Assembly: GCA_017745075.1 (NCBI GenBank)
Contig: JAGIAD010000004.1
Location: 232,512-296,511, forward strand
Length of the DNA stretch: 64,000 bases
Direction of reading: 5' to 3'
Source of the DNA: Sphingobacteriaceae bacterium
GTDB lineage: Bacteria; Bacteroidota; Bacteroidia; Sphingobacteriales; Sphingobacteriaceae
Shown here piece after piece: positions 1 to 9,654 of this stretch (positions within the stretch are counted from its first letter, which is position 1; each line of letters starts with the position of its first letter). Below the pieces are notes generated by a model. That model saw only the letters and a list, made by a program, of their open reading frames with translations. It made no database searches and was not told the DNA's origin. The position numbers were made by a program, and so were the translations under genes.

Positions 1-1
1 G

Positions 2-589
2 CGTTTTAAAACAACACGCGGTCGTGGTGGTGTGGTCGAAAATATTTACATCAATAACATCAATATGACCGATATTCCTGGCGAAGCGATCCTGTTTGAT
101 ATGTATTATGCTGCTGTTGATCCGGTTCCTTTGGCCGGCGAAAAACGAGAAGCGATTAAAGCGGTTACTGTTCCGGTTACAGAAGCCACTCCCCAGTTCA
201 GAAACTTTTACATTAAAGATATAGTGGCCAATAGCGCAGAGAAAGCGATATTTTTCAGGGGTTTACCAGAGATGAACATCAAAGATGTAAACCTTGAAAA
301 CGTAACCATCAAGGCCAGAAAAGGCATCGAAATTATTGAAGCCGCCGGAATTTCCCTGAAGAATGTAAATGTAATTACTGATCGTACCAGTCCGGTGGTA
401 ATGATCCAGAACGGTTCTGATATTAATATCAGCAACTTAAAATACCCTGATGGCAGCACGATTCTGTTTGATGTTTCTGGCGAAAAATCAAAGGGGGTAA
501 AAATTAGCGGAACCGATGTTTCCAAGGCGAAAAAAGCTTCCGTTTTAAGTGCTGAAGTAGATAAAAAAGCACTGGAAATTTCAAAATAA
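2..589 (+). CDS. Polygalacturonase, GH28 family (3' part only)
   Basis: Only the last 195 or so residues are present. The frame is open back to base 2, so the gene begins outside the window. The first visible residues read RFKTTRGRGGVVENI, which matches the RIK substrate-binding motif and the following strand of GH28 polygalacturonases. The regular short strands after it (VENIYINNIN, KDIVANS, KDVNLENVTI, KNVNVIT) are rungs of a right-handed parallel beta-helix. The catalytic aspartates of the family lie upstream and cannot be checked. GH28 enzymes hydrolyse alpha-1,4 galacturonan or trim unsaturated or rhamnosyl-linked ends. The GH105 gene begins 7 bases after the stop, so both are probably in one operon. 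Exo or endo action cannot be decided. Confidence 0.88.
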   Translation, partial: RFKTTRGRGGVVENIYINNINMTDIPGEAILFDMYYAAVDPVPLAGEKREAIKAVTVPVTEATPQFRNFYIKDIVANSAEKAIFFRGLPEMNIKDVNLENVTIKARKGIEIIEAAGISLKNVNVITDRTSPVVMIQNGSDINISNLKYPDGSTILFDVSGEKSKGVKISGTDVSKAKKASVLSAEVDKKALEISK

Positions 590-596
590 CAGCATC

Positions 597-2537
597 ATGA
601 AGCAATCGATCATATATACGGTAGCAGCACTTATCGGTTTTTCCATTTTAACCCAAAGCGGATTTGCGCAGAAGAAATTATCAGAACAGTTAACCTTAAC
701 TGCTATGGAAAAACTGTTTCAGGATACTACGCTGTTAAAAGGTGCAAAAGGCCCCAAATGGACCTACGATATGGGTGTAGTACTGGAAGGCGCTGCAATG
801 GTTTGGCGTAATACTGGTGACGGGAAATATTTTAAGTATATCCAAAGCTCGATGGATGCTTACCTGGATAAAGAAGGTAATATCTCTACTTATAAACCTG
901 ATGATTTTAATATTGATAACATCAAAAATGGACGCTCATTAATCCTGTTGTACAAAGTTACCGGGCAGCAGAAATACCTGTTGGCAGCAACTAAATTATA
1001 CGATCAGCTACAAAAACAGCCGCGTACCAAAGAAGGTGGTTTTTGGCACAAGAAAATTTATCCGAACCAGATGTGGCTGGATGGTTTATATATGGGTGAG
1101 CCATTCTATGCAGAGTATGCCAGAATGATGAAAAAGGATGCTGCTTTTGACGACATTGCCTGGCAGTTTATCCTGATGGAGAAAAATGCCCGCGATGCTA
1201 AAACAGGACTACTTTACCATGGTTACGATGAAAGCAGAACAGAGCAGTGGGCTGATAAAAAAACGGGTCGATCGCCAAATTTTTGGGCAAGGGCAATGGG
1301 CTGGTACATTATGGCTTTGGTAGATGTGCTGGATAATTTTCCGGTTAACCATCCGCAACAGCAGGAATTAATTGCCATTTTAAACCGTACCGCAACAGCG
1401 GCGGTAAAATACCAGGATCAAAAATCAGGTGTCTGGTTCGATATTTTAGATATGCCCACCAGAAAAGGAAATTACCTGGAAAGTTCGGCATCGAGCATGT
1501 TTGTATATGGTTTGGCCAAAGGTGTGCGCAAAGGCTGGTTAGCGCCATCATTTATGGCCGCTGCAAATAAAGGTTATGCAGGGTTAAAGAAAGAATTTAT
1601 AGAAAAAGCCGGTGCTGAAAGGGTAAATCTCACTAAAACTGTTTCCGTATCTGGTTTAGGTGGGAAGCCTAAATACCGTGACGGAAGCTTCGATTATTAC
1701 ATCAGTGAAAAAGTAATCACAAACGATCCAAAAGGTGTAGGCGCGTTTATCTGTGCAGCTTCCGAAATGGAAATAGACCAACTGCCCAAACCAGCTAAAG
1801 GTTTAACCGTTACTGTCGATAATTTCTTCAACAATGAGTATATGGTTGGTCCTACCGGAGATAAAATCCCCTTTCATTACCTTTGGGAAGAAGACGATAA
1901 CAACGGATTCTCTTTATTCGGAAAAGTATTTAACGATGCTGGTGCAAAAACCAATACGCTTAAAGCGGCTCCAGAAACTTCAAATTTAAAAGGCACTAAT
2001 ATTTATATTATTGTAGATCCTGATACCGAAAAAGAAACAGCAAACCCTAATTTTATGAATGCCGCACATGCCAGGGTGATCAGTGAATGGGTAAAAGCAG
2101 GTGGTGTTTTAGTGCTGCTCTTAAACGATGTGGGCAATTGCGAAATCTCCAGATTTAACATCCTTCCCGAAACCTTTGGCATCCATTTTAATGAAGATAG
2201 CCGCAATAAAGTTCAGGGGGCAAACTTTGAGCAGGGCGCAATAAAGATCCCTGAAGGGAATCCTATTTTTAAAACAGCCAGGAAAGTATATATCAAAGAA
2301 ATTTCGACCATTGTGGCAAAAAGTCCCGCTGTTTCTGCTTTAACCGATAAAGGGGATGTGATTGTTGCAACTGCAAAATATGGTAAAGGAACGGTTTTCG
2401 CGGTAGGAGATCCCTGGTTTTATAATGAATATATAGACGGTAGAAAATTACCTGCAGATTTCGAAAATTTTAAAGCCACGAATGATTTGGTAAACTGGTT
2501 GATTAAGCAAGTGCCGGGTAAAATTAAACACAGATGA
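597..2537 (+). CDS. Unsaturated rhamnogalacturonyl hydrolase, GH105, with extra C-terminal domain
   Basis: 646 residues with a signal peptide ending near residue 24 (SGFAQ). Residues about 30-370 are an (alpha/alpha)6-barrel GH105 domain: GGFWHKK, then MWLDGLYMGEPF with Asp162 in the place of the catalytic acid, then SPNFWARAMGWY. GH105 enzymes remove the 4,5-unsaturated galacturonate that lyases leave at the non-reducing end of pectin oligomers. The family is usually about 370 residues. Here roughly 250 further residues follow (about 395-646) with IYIIVDPD, WVKAGGVLVLL and GKGTVFAVGDPWFYNEY, which resemble DUF4350/glutamine-amidotransferase-like folds. The role of that domain is unknown. It sits between the GH28 and PL10 genes and probably acts in the periplasm. 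Confidence 0.9.
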   Translation: MKQSIIYTVAALIGFSILTQSGFAQKKLSEQLTLTAMEKLFQDTTLLKGAKGPKWTYDMGVVLEGAAMVWRNTGDGKYFKYIQSSMDAYLDKEGNISTYKPDDFNIDNIKNGRSLILLYKVTGQQKYLLAATKLYDQLQKQPRTKEGGFWHKKIYPNQMWLDGLYMGEPFYAEYARMMKKDAAFDDIAWQFILMEKNARDAKTGLLYHGYDESRTEQWADKKTGRSPNFWARAMGWYIMALVDVLDNFPVNHPQQQELIAILNRTATAAVKYQDQKSGVWFDILDMPTRKGNYLESSASSMFVYGLAKGVRKGWLAPSFMAAANKGYAGLKKEFIEKAGAERVNLTKTVSVSGLGGKPKYRDGSFDYYISEKVITNDPKGVGAFICAASEMEIDQLPKPAKGLTVTVDNFFNNEYMVGPTGDKIPFHYLWEEDDNNGFSLFGKVFNDAGAKTNTLKAAPETSNLKGTNIYIIVDPDTEKETANPNFMNAAHARVISEWVKAGGVLVLLLNDVGNCEISRFNILPETFGIHFNEDSRNKVQGANFEQGAIKIPEGNPIFKTARKVYIKEISTIVAKSPAVSALTDKGDVIVATAKYGKGTVFAVGDPWFYNEYIDGRKLPADFENFKATNDLVNWLIKQVPGKIKHR

Positions 2538-2644
2538 AACAGATGAACACAGATAAGCAGAATTAAAGTCTGTGCAGACACAGCCCATTGAATAAGTTCT
2601 CCGTGTTAATCCGTGCCTCCGTGGCAATAAACTAACAAACAACA

Positions 2645-3676
2645 ATGATGAAAATAAAAATATTGTTAACCCTGATCTGTATAAACTTAATACTATCGTG
2701 TTATGCACAAAAACCTACAGATTCTACAGCAGAGAAAATGCTTGTTTATCAATTGGGCAATGGTGGCTGGCCAAAGCAATTGGATGACAAGAGCGTGGTT
2801 AATTATGATGCTGTTTTAACACCACAGCTATTGGCGAAAATAAAAGCAACTAAAGATTTACACGCCACTTTCGATAATAAAGCCACCAGCAGAGAAGTGG
2901 TTTACCTGGTAAAAGCCTATAAAAAAACACAGAACAAAACGTATCTGGCCGCAGCCGAAAGAGGCCTGGATTATATTTTATCAGCGCAATATGCCAATGG
3001 TGGCTGGCCACAATATTATCCCGATAAAGCTTTTTACCGTTCAGAAATTACTTATAACGATGATGCGATGATCAATGTGCTGAATATTTTACAGGATATT
3101 GCTACGCAAACGAACGATTTCGAAGTAGTAAACCCGGCTTATATCAAAAAGGCAGAAAAAGCAGTTTCAAAAGGTATCGACTGTATTTTAAAAACACAGG
3201 TAAAACAAAATGGTGTTTTAAGTATCTGGGCCGCACAGTACGATAAAGATTCGCTATTGCCTGCAAAAGCCAGGGCATTTGAGCCAGCCTCGCTCAGCAC
3301 GAGCGAATCGGTAGGTATTGTCCGTTTCTTAATGCGGTTGAAAAATCCTTCTTCAGAAGAAAAGAATGCAATCAATGCTGCAGTAAAATGGTTCGATACC
3401 TATAAAATTACAGGTTATCGTTTCGATAGGCCGAGCGATCCTAAAACCAATATTAAAGTCGCGGCTTTGGTTGCTGATCATACTGCAAATACCTGGGCGC
3501 GTTTTTATGATCTTGAGAAAAACACCCCGATTTTTGGCGACCGCGATAATACAATCAAAACAAAATTAGAAGAATTAAGTCCTGAAAGGCGCAACGGATA
3601 TGCCTGGTATGGCAATTGGGGACAAAAATTAATTGAAAAAGATTACCCGAAATGGTTAGCCAAAAACGGGAAATAA
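2645..3676 (+). CDS. Pectate lyase, PL10 family
   Basis: 343 residues. PL10 enzymes cleave polygalacturonate by Ca2+-dependent beta-elimination. Visible family features are two NGGWP motifs (about residues 39-43 and 118-122), DNKATSREV (77-85) and TYNDDAMINVL (136-146) in an all-helical toroid. The N-terminus ends in ILSCYAQ, so it could be a lipoprotein (Cys19) or be cut after YAQ by signal peptidase I. Met2 (base 2648) is an equally possible start. A 107-base gap separates it from the GH105 gene and holds only low-complexity text. Its unsaturated products are the substrate of the GH105 enzyme upstream. Confidence 0.9.
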   Translation: MMKIKILLTLICINLILSCYAQKPTDSTAEKMLVYQLGNGGWPKQLDDKSVVNYDAVLTPQLLAKIKATKDLHATFDNKATSREVVYLVKAYKKTQNKTYLAAAERGLDYILSAQYANGGWPQYYPDKAFYRSEITYNDDAMINVLNILQDIATQTNDFEVVNPAYIKKAEKAVSKGIDCILKTQVKQNGVLSIWAAQYDKDSLLPAKARAFEPASLSTSESVGIVRFLMRLKNPSSEEKNAINAAVKWFDTYKITGYRFDRPSDPKTNIKVAALVADHTANTWARFYDLEKNTPIFGDRDNTIKTKLEELSPERRNGYAWYGNWGQKLIEKDYPKWLAKNGK

Positions 3677-3749
3677 ATTATAAATCGTTAAAAGGAAATT
3701 ATAAACTCACTTGGTACTTTAGTGCCCTGATGCTCAAACAACATTACCA

Positions 3750-5261
3750 ATGATCTTAAATAAAGAAAATTTAAAAAATATTAACGGTAACAAGGTCATA
3801 AAACCTACGATCGAAATTTTAGCCTTACCCGAAAAAGTAATCCAGTTTGGAACTGGTGTTTTACTGCGGGGTTTGCCAGATTATTTTATTGATAAGGCCA
3901 ATCAGAAAGGGATCTTTAACGGGCGTGTTTTGGTGGTTAAATCTACCTCAAAAGGTGGTGCTGACGAGTTTTCGAAGCAAGACAATTTATATACTCTTTG
4001 TGTAAAAGGCATCGAGAATGGCCTTACGGTTGAAGAAAATTCAATCAACGCATCTATCAGCCGGGTTTTGTCTGCTTCGCAGGATTGGGCAGAAATTTTA
4101 AAGGCCGCACAACAGCCGGAAATGCAGGTAGTTATTTCGAATACCACTGAAGTTGGGATTGTTAAAAGTGAAGATAAAATCACAGATAATCCGCCACAAT
4201 CTTACCCGGGCAAATTATTGGCTTTTCTGTACGAAAGATACAAAGCCTTTAATGGATCAGAAGAAAGCGGGATGGTGATTGTGCCGACAGAATTAATCAG
4301 TGATAATGCTGATAAACTGAAAGAAATTCTCATTGATCTTGCTATTCAGAACAAATTAGGATGGGATTTTGAAAATTGGTTAGCAAGCGCCAATCACTTC
4401 TGTAAAACTTTGGTTGATCGCATTGTACCGGGAAAGCTTCCTGCTGCAGAACAAAAAGCCATCGAAAATGAATTGGGTTATGAAGACGAACTCATGATCA
4501 TGGCAGAACCCTTCAGGTTATGGGCGATTGAATCATCGAATGAAAAGGTTAAAGAAATCTTATCGTTTGAAAAGGCAGATAAAGGTATTTTCATTGTGCC
4601 ATCTATCGATAAATTTAAAGAGTTAAAGCTGCGGTTGCTTAATGGCACGCATACCATTAGCTGTGGCCTGGCCATTTTAGCAGGTTTTAATACCGTAAAA
4701 GAGGCTATGGCCAATAAAGATTTCTCTGCCCACGTGTTAAGATTGATGAAGGATGAAATTACGCCGGTTGTGGTTAATGAAGATATTACCTATAATGAAG
4801 CGATTGCCTTCGCAGAGAGCGTAATCGACCGTTTCAGTAATCCTTTTTTAGAGCATCAATGGCAGGCCATTACTTTAAATTATACTTCTAAGTTGCAGAT
4901 GCGCAACATGCCGCTCATCAGGGGCTATTATGCTTTAAAAAATGAAGTGCCTCAGCTTACTGCCTTAGGCGTAGCCGCTTATATTCTATTTATGAATGTG
5001 AATAAAGATGGCAATACTTACACGGCCAGCGCAAACGGAAAAACCTACCCTATACAGGACGAATTTGCCGAAGTGTTATACGAATACTGGAAAAATCCTG
5101 AAACTGTGGTAGATAATGCCCTGGGCGACAGGCGGCTTTGGGATAAAAACTTAAATAATTATCCTGGCTTTAGTGCGGCCGTAAAATCTTACGTTGATTT
5201 ATTACAGAACAAAGGTGCAAAAGAAACTTTGAGTAACTTGCATGCAGAAAGAACAATTTAA
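3750..5261 (+). CDS. uxaB: Tagaturonate reductase (altronate oxidoreductase)
   Basis: 503 residues, the usual length for UxaB. It reduces D-tagaturonate to D-altronate with NADH in the cytoplasm, the second step of galacturonate breakdown. It belongs to the mannitol-dehydrogenase superfamily: the N-terminal part has the nucleotide-binding region (VIQFGTGVLLRGLPDYFID, then TTEVGI) and the C-terminal half the helical substrate domain (RLLNGTHT, NPFLEHQW). No signal peptide. Its stop TAA is followed without a gap by the uxaA ATG, so the two are translationally adjacent. The closely related fructuronate and mannonate reductases are less likely given uxaA and uxaC next door. Confidence 0.93.
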   Translation: MILNKENLKNINGNKVIKPTIEILALPEKVIQFGTGVLLRGLPDYFIDKANQKGIFNGRVLVVKSTSKGGADEFSKQDNLYTLCVKGIENGLTVEENSINASISRVLSASQDWAEILKAAQQPEMQVVISNTTEVGIVKSEDKITDNPPQSYPGKLLAFLYERYKAFNGSEESGMVIVPTELISDNADKLKEILIDLAIQNKLGWDFENWLASANHFCKTLVDRIVPGKLPAAEQKAIENELGYEDELMIMAEPFRLWAIESSNEKVKEILSFEKADKGIFIVPSIDKFKELKLRLLNGTHTISCGLAILAGFNTVKEAMANKDFSAHVLRLMKDEITPVVVNEDITYNEAIAFAESVIDRFSNPFLEHQWQAITLNYTSKLQMRNMPLIRGYYALKNEVPQLTALGVAAYILFMNVNKDGNTYTASANGKTYPIQDEFAEVLYEYWKNPETVVDNALGDRRLWDKNLNNYPGFSAAVKSYVDLLQNKGAKETLSNLHAERTI

Positions 5262-6908
5262 ATGGTAACTAGAATTTTAAAAATCCATCCTAATGACAAT
5301 GTCCTTGTTGCCTTGCAAAACCTGGCAAAAGGCGAAACCATTATCCACGATGGACAGGAATATACCCTTCAGGATGACATCCCTGCCAAGCATAAATTTT
5401 TTATGCAGGACATGAATGTGGGCGATCACATCATCATGTATGGCGTACTGGTAGGCAAAGCGCAGCATTTTATCCTAAAAGGTGGTTTAATGGATACCGA
5501 AAATACCAAACATGCCTCCGATCCTTATGAGTTCCGTCCGTATCATTACGAATGGCATGCGCCTGATGTTTCCAAGTTTGAAGGCAGAACCTTTAATGGT
5601 TACATCCGTAACGATGGCCGCGTTGGAACCGCAAATTACTGGCTCTTTATCCCTACTGTATTCTGCGAAAACCGCAACCTGGATGTAATCCGCGAAGCTC
5701 TGCACAACGAGTTGGGTTATGCCGTAACCGATAAATACAAATCATACGCCCATCAGCTGGTAGAGGCCTATAAAAATGGTGAGATCCTGGAAGAGGCAGA
5801 TCCAAATGATATCGGAATAGCCAATCCATCAGCCAACCGTGTTTTTAAAAATGTAGATGGGATTAAATTTTTAAACCATCAGGGTGGTTGCGGAGGTACC
5901 CGCCAGGATGCCGCTGTATTGAGTAAACTTTTGGCTGCATATGCCGATCATCCTAATGTTGCTGGTGTAACCGTGTTGAGCCTTGGTTGCCAAAATTTAC
6001 AGGTTAAAGATTTTATGGACGATTTAAAACAGCGTAGCCCGAATTTTGATAAACCTTTGTTCATATTTGAGCAGCAACAATCACAGAGCGAAGAACAGCT
6101 GGTTAAAGAAGCCATCCGTAAAACTTTTATCGGTTTAACTGAAATCAATAAAATCGAGCGCCAGCCGGCACCTTTGAGCAAACTGGTTTTAGGCGTAAAA
6201 TGTGGTGGTAGTGATGGTTTTAGCGGTATCAGTGCCAATCCGGCTGTAGGTTATACCTCCGATTTATTGGTGGCTTTGGGCGGAACGGTGCTTTTGGCCG
6301 AATTCCCGGAACTTTGCGGCGCCGAACAACAGTTAATTGACCGTACAAAAGATGAAACCGCCGCACGTAAATTTATCCAGTTGATGACGGCTTATAACCA
6401 GGCTGCCGAAAATGTTGGTTCCGGGTTTTTTATGAACCCATCGCCTGGAAATATCAAAGATGGTTTAATTACAGATGCCATTAAAAGTACCGGAGCAGCT
6501 AAAAAAGGCGGAACCTCGCCAGTAGAAGATGTTTTGGATTATACCGAACCTGCAACAAAACCGGGCTTAAACCTGGTTTGTACCCCTGGAAATGATGTGG
6601 AGGCTACCACCGGGAAAGCAGCATCGGGGGCAACCTTAATTTTGTTCACTACCGGCCTGGGCACACCTACCGGAAACCCGGTTTGTCCGACCATCAAAGT
6701 GTCAACCAATAATGCCTTAACCAAACGTATGGGCGATATTATCGATATTAACTGTGGCCCGGTAATAGAAGGGGAAAAAACAATCGAACAAATGGGAGAA
6801 GATATCCTGGAGTATTGCATTAAAGCAGCCAGCGGGGAAGTAATCCCTAAAGCCGTTTTGCTTAACCAGGATGATTTTATTCCATGGAAAAGGGGCGTTA
6901 GTCTCTAG
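5262..6908 (+). CDS. uxaA: Altronate dehydratase
   Basis: 548 residues. It dehydrates D-altronate to 2-keto-3-deoxygluconate, using iron as known for the family. Residues about 1-95 are the SAF-type N-terminal domain (DNVLVALQNLAKGETI). The remainder is the UxaA/GarD catalytic domain with conserved cysteines in NHQGGCGGTRQD, LGCQNLQ, LGVKCGGSDGFSG and LCGAEQQL. Unlike enzymes split into two chains, both domains are in one protein here. The ATG follows the uxaB stop directly. 181 bases with a small hairpin separate it from uxaC. Confidence 0.94.
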   Translation: MVTRILKIHPNDNVLVALQNLAKGETIIHDGQEYTLQDDIPAKHKFFMQDMNVGDHIIMYGVLVGKAQHFILKGGLMDTENTKHASDPYEFRPYHYEWHAPDVSKFEGRTFNGYIRNDGRVGTANYWLFIPTVFCENRNLDVIREALHNELGYAVTDKYKSYAHQLVEAYKNGEILEEADPNDIGIANPSANRVFKNVDGIKFLNHQGGCGGTRQDAAVLSKLLAAYADHPNVAGVTVLSLGCQNLQVKDFMDDLKQRSPNFDKPLFIFEQQQSQSEEQLVKEAIRKTFIGLTEINKIERQPAPLSKLVLGVKCGGSDGFSGISANPAVGYTSDLLVALGGTVLLAEFPELCGAEQQLIDRTKDETAARKFIQLMTAYNQAAENVGSGFFMNPSPGNIKDGLITDAIKSTGAAKKGGTSPVEDVLDYTEPATKPGLNLVCTPGNDVEATTGKAASGATLILFTTGLGTPTGNPVCPTIKVSTNNALTKRMGDIIDINCGPVIEGEKTIEQMGEDILEYCIKAASGEVIPKAVLLNQDDFIPWKRGVSL

Positions 6909-6997
6909 CCTGGAGCACAGAGAAAAGTCCGAAGGTTGTAAGTCTTAGGTCAGGACGGCGTGAAGCCTTAAAATATTTTAAATTTGCCAATTGCCGT

Positions 6998-7018
6998 GGT
7001 CTGTGCACCTCACAGACC
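6998..7018 (+). repeat. Small hairpin in the uxaA-uxaC gap
   Basis: GGTCTGTG at 6998-7005 and CACAGACC at 7011-7018 form a perfect 8-bp stem with a 5-base loop. An A-rich, not T-rich, stretch follows, so it is a poor terminator for the + strand. It could be an mRNA processing or stability element inside the uxa operon or simply an intergenic repeat. Confidence 0.5.
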
Positions 7019-7089
7019 CGGAGATAAATAAAAAAATAAATAGATAAGTATTTTGATCATCTCAAATCTCTTATCTCAAATTACATCGT

Positions 7090-8490
7090 ATGAAACCTTT
7101 TTTAGACGAAAATTTTCTTTTGCAAAGTAAAACAGCTGAAAAGCTTTATCACAATTTTGCAAAACCATTACCAATTATAGATTACCATAATCACCTTATT
7201 CCGGAGCAGATTGCCAATAATACCCAGTTTGCCAATATGACCCAGGTTTGGCTGGCCGGCGATCACTATAAATGGCGTGCCATGCGTGCCAATGGTGTGA
7301 ATGAAAAATACATCACCGGTGCAGGCTCTGATTTTGAGAAATTTGAGAAATGGGCAGAAACCGTTCCCTATACTTTGCGCAATCCATTATACCACTGGAC
7401 ACACCTGGAACTTCAACGTTATTTCGGTATAACCGACCTGCTTTCGGGCAAAACTGCCCAGAAAATTTACGATGAATGTTCCGCTAAACTGCAAACGCCT
7501 GAATATTCAGTGCGGGGCTTATTAGCCAAAATGAACGTGGAATCGGTTTGTACCACTGATGACCCTTTAGATAGTTTAAACTTTCACCAGCAATTGGCCA
7601 GGGAAGGCGCCAATCTTAAAATGTTGCCTGCTTTCCGGCCGGATAAGGCCATGAACAGTGATGATATTGAAGGTTTAAACGAATATATAGACAAATTGGA
7701 AAGTGTTGCCGGTCAAAGCATCAGCAGCTTCAAAGACTATACTGATGCTTTAAAAAGCCGCCACGATTACTTTGCAGATCATGGCTGTTCGGTTTCCGAT
7801 CATGGTTTAGAGCACATTTATGCTGAAGACTATACCGAAGTTGAAATTGCCTCAATTTTTGATAAAATCCGAAGCAAACAAAATATTTCGTATGAAGAAA
7901 ACCTGAAATTTAAATCGGCCATGCTGGTTTATTTTGCTGAGTGGGATCACGAAAAGGGCTGGGTACAACAATATCACCTCGGTGCGCTGCGGAATAATAA
8001 TGCCCGTATGCTAAGGCAATTAGGCCCAGATACGGGTTGGGATTCGATCGGCGATTTTAGCCAGGCCCGTATGCTTTCTAAATTCCTAAACCGCCTGGAT
8101 AACCAGGATAAACTGGCAAAGACCATTATTTATAACCTTAATCCTGCCGATAATGAATTAATTGCTACCATGATCGGTAATTTTAACGATGGTTCGGTTG
8201 CCGGCAAAGTTCAGTTTGGTTCGGCCTGGTGGTTTTTGGATCAAAAAGATGGTATGATTAAACAGTTAAACACCTTATCGAACATGGGGCTTTTAAGTCG
8301 GTTGGTGGGTATGCTTACCGATTCGCGAAGCTTCCTTTCATTCCCCCGTCACGAATATTTCAGAAGGATAGTTTGTAACCTGTTTGGAGAAGACATTGAG
8401 AATGGTGAATTACCCAACGACCTCGAATGGGTTGGCAAGATTGTTCAGGATATTTCGTACTTTAACGCAAAAAATTACTTTAAATTTTAA
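7090..8490 (+). CDS. uxaC: Glucuronate/galacturonate isomerase
   Basis: 466 residues, the standard UxaC length. It interconverts D-galacturonate with D-tagaturonate and D-glucuronate with D-fructuronate, the entry step of the cytoplasmic uronate pathway. It is an amidohydrolase-superfamily TIM barrel: the N-terminal metal motif DYHNHL is at residues 31-36, and CTTDDPLD and LTDSRSFLSFPRHEYFRRI follow as expected. It lies between uxaA and kdgK on the same strand. No sign of damage. Confidence 0.95.
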   Translation: MKPFLDENFLLQSKTAEKLYHNFAKPLPIIDYHNHLIPEQIANNTQFANMTQVWLAGDHYKWRAMRANGVNEKYITGAGSDFEKFEKWAETVPYTLRNPLYHWTHLELQRYFGITDLLSGKTAQKIYDECSAKLQTPEYSVRGLLAKMNVESVCTTDDPLDSLNFHQQLAREGANLKMLPAFRPDKAMNSDDIEGLNEYIDKLESVAGQSISSFKDYTDALKSRHDYFADHGCSVSDHGLEHIYAEDYTEVEIASIFDKIRSKQNISYEENLKFKSAMLVYFAEWDHEKGWVQQYHLGALRNNNARMLRQLGPDTGWDSIGDFSQARMLSKFLNRLDNQDKLAKTIIYNLNPADNELIATMIGNFNDGSVAGKVQFGSAWWFLDQKDGMIKQLNTLSNMGLLSRLVGMLTDSRSFLSFPRHEYFRRIVCNLFGEDIENGELPNDLEWVGKIVQDISYFNAKNYFKF

Positions 8491-8604
8491 CCAAAAATCA
8501 GGCTTTTACGAAGAATTTCATTTGATTCAATGCATATCAAACGTTTTACTTCCATTTTTATACCGCTGCAGAAGGCAGCATGAAAAAGCCGATTATTTAC
8601 AAAA

Positions 8605-9654
8605 ATGAGTGCCCAAATATTCGATTCATCAAAAAAAGGAAAAAAAGTTTTAAACTTTGGTGAAATACTTTTGCGCATCTGCCCTGATATGGATGGTGCA
8701 TGGTTAAAAGAAAATAAACTTCCGTTTTATGTTGGCGGTGCAGAGCTGAATGTGGCTACAGCACTGGCACTTTGGAATGTCCCTTCGGCCTATCTGTCAG
8801 CTGTGCCCGATAATTCCGTTACCCGCGAAATTGTCGATTATCTTAATGTTCGTAATATTGATACCACGCCAATGGTTTATCATGGTGAACGTTTGGGTTT
8901 ATATTATCTCCCAAAAGGGAAAGACCTGAAGAATGCCGGTGTAATTTACGATAGAGCCAATTCGGCCTATGCCGGTTTAAAAGTTGGCCAGATTAACTGG
9001 GACGAGGTTTTTAAAGAGGTAACCTGGTTTCATTTCAGCGCAATATGCCCTGCTATTAACCAATCTATTGCCGATGTTTGCCTGGAAGCTTTAAAAGCGG
9101 CAAGTGAACGGAACATTACCATTTCGCTTGATTTAAACTACCGTGCCAAGCTTTGGAAGTATGGTAAAGAGCCAATTGATATCTTACCAGAACTGGCCCA
9201 ATACTGCACTTTAATTATGGGTAACGTGTGGGCGGCCAATAAAATGCTGGGTACGGCACTTCACCCCGATTTGTTGCAAACAGAAGGTTATGCAAAAGAA
9301 ACGTTACTGCAACAAGCCACAGATACTTCTAAAGAAATATTAAGTTTGTTTCCGGCATGTAAAGCGGTTGCCAATACTTTCAGGTTCGATTACGGCAAAG
9401 GTATCCGCTATTATACGGCTATTTATACCGAAGGCGAACTAACCGTTTCAGAAGAGTATGTTTCGGAAGAAATTTTAGATAAAGTAGGTAGTGGCGACTG
9501 TTTTATGGCCGGCCTGATTTATGGTTTTTATAACCAACTACCGGCGAAAGAAACCTTAAATTTTGCCACTGCAGCAGCTTACGATAAATTATACATTCCA
9601 AGTGATGCTACAACCAGTACCGTAGCAGATATAGAAAAAAGAATAATACGATGA
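8605..9654 (+). CDS. kdgK: 2-keto-3-deoxygluconate kinase (PfkB family)
   Basis: 349 residues. It phosphorylates 2-keto-3-deoxygluconate (KDG) to 2-keto-3-deoxy-6-phosphogluconate (KDPG) with ATP. PfkB signatures are the glycine-rich N-terminal VGGAELNVATALA and the C-terminal KVGSGDCFMAGLIYG, which holds the catalytic Asp and anion hole. Its TGA overlaps the eda start in an ATGA junction, which supports coupled translation. Context (altronate dehydratase upstream, KDPG aldolase downstream) makes KDG the best substrate within this broad sugar kinase family. Confidence 0.93.
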   Translation: MSAQIFDSSKKGKKVLNFGEILLRICPDMDGAWLKENKLPFYVGGAELNVATALALWNVPSAYLSAVPDNSVTREIVDYLNVRNIDTTPMVYHGERLGLYYLPKGKDLKNAGVIYDRANSAYAGLKVGQINWDEVFKEVTWFHFSAICPAINQSIADVCLEALKAASERNITISLDLNYRAKLWKYGKEPIDILPELAQYCTLIMGNVWAANKMLGTALHPDLLQTEGYAKETLLQQATDTSKEILSLFPACKAVANTFRFDYGKGIRYYTAIYTEGELTVSEEYVSEEILDKVGSGDCFMAGLIYGFYNQLPAKETLNFATAAAYDKLYIPSDATTSTVADIEKRIIR

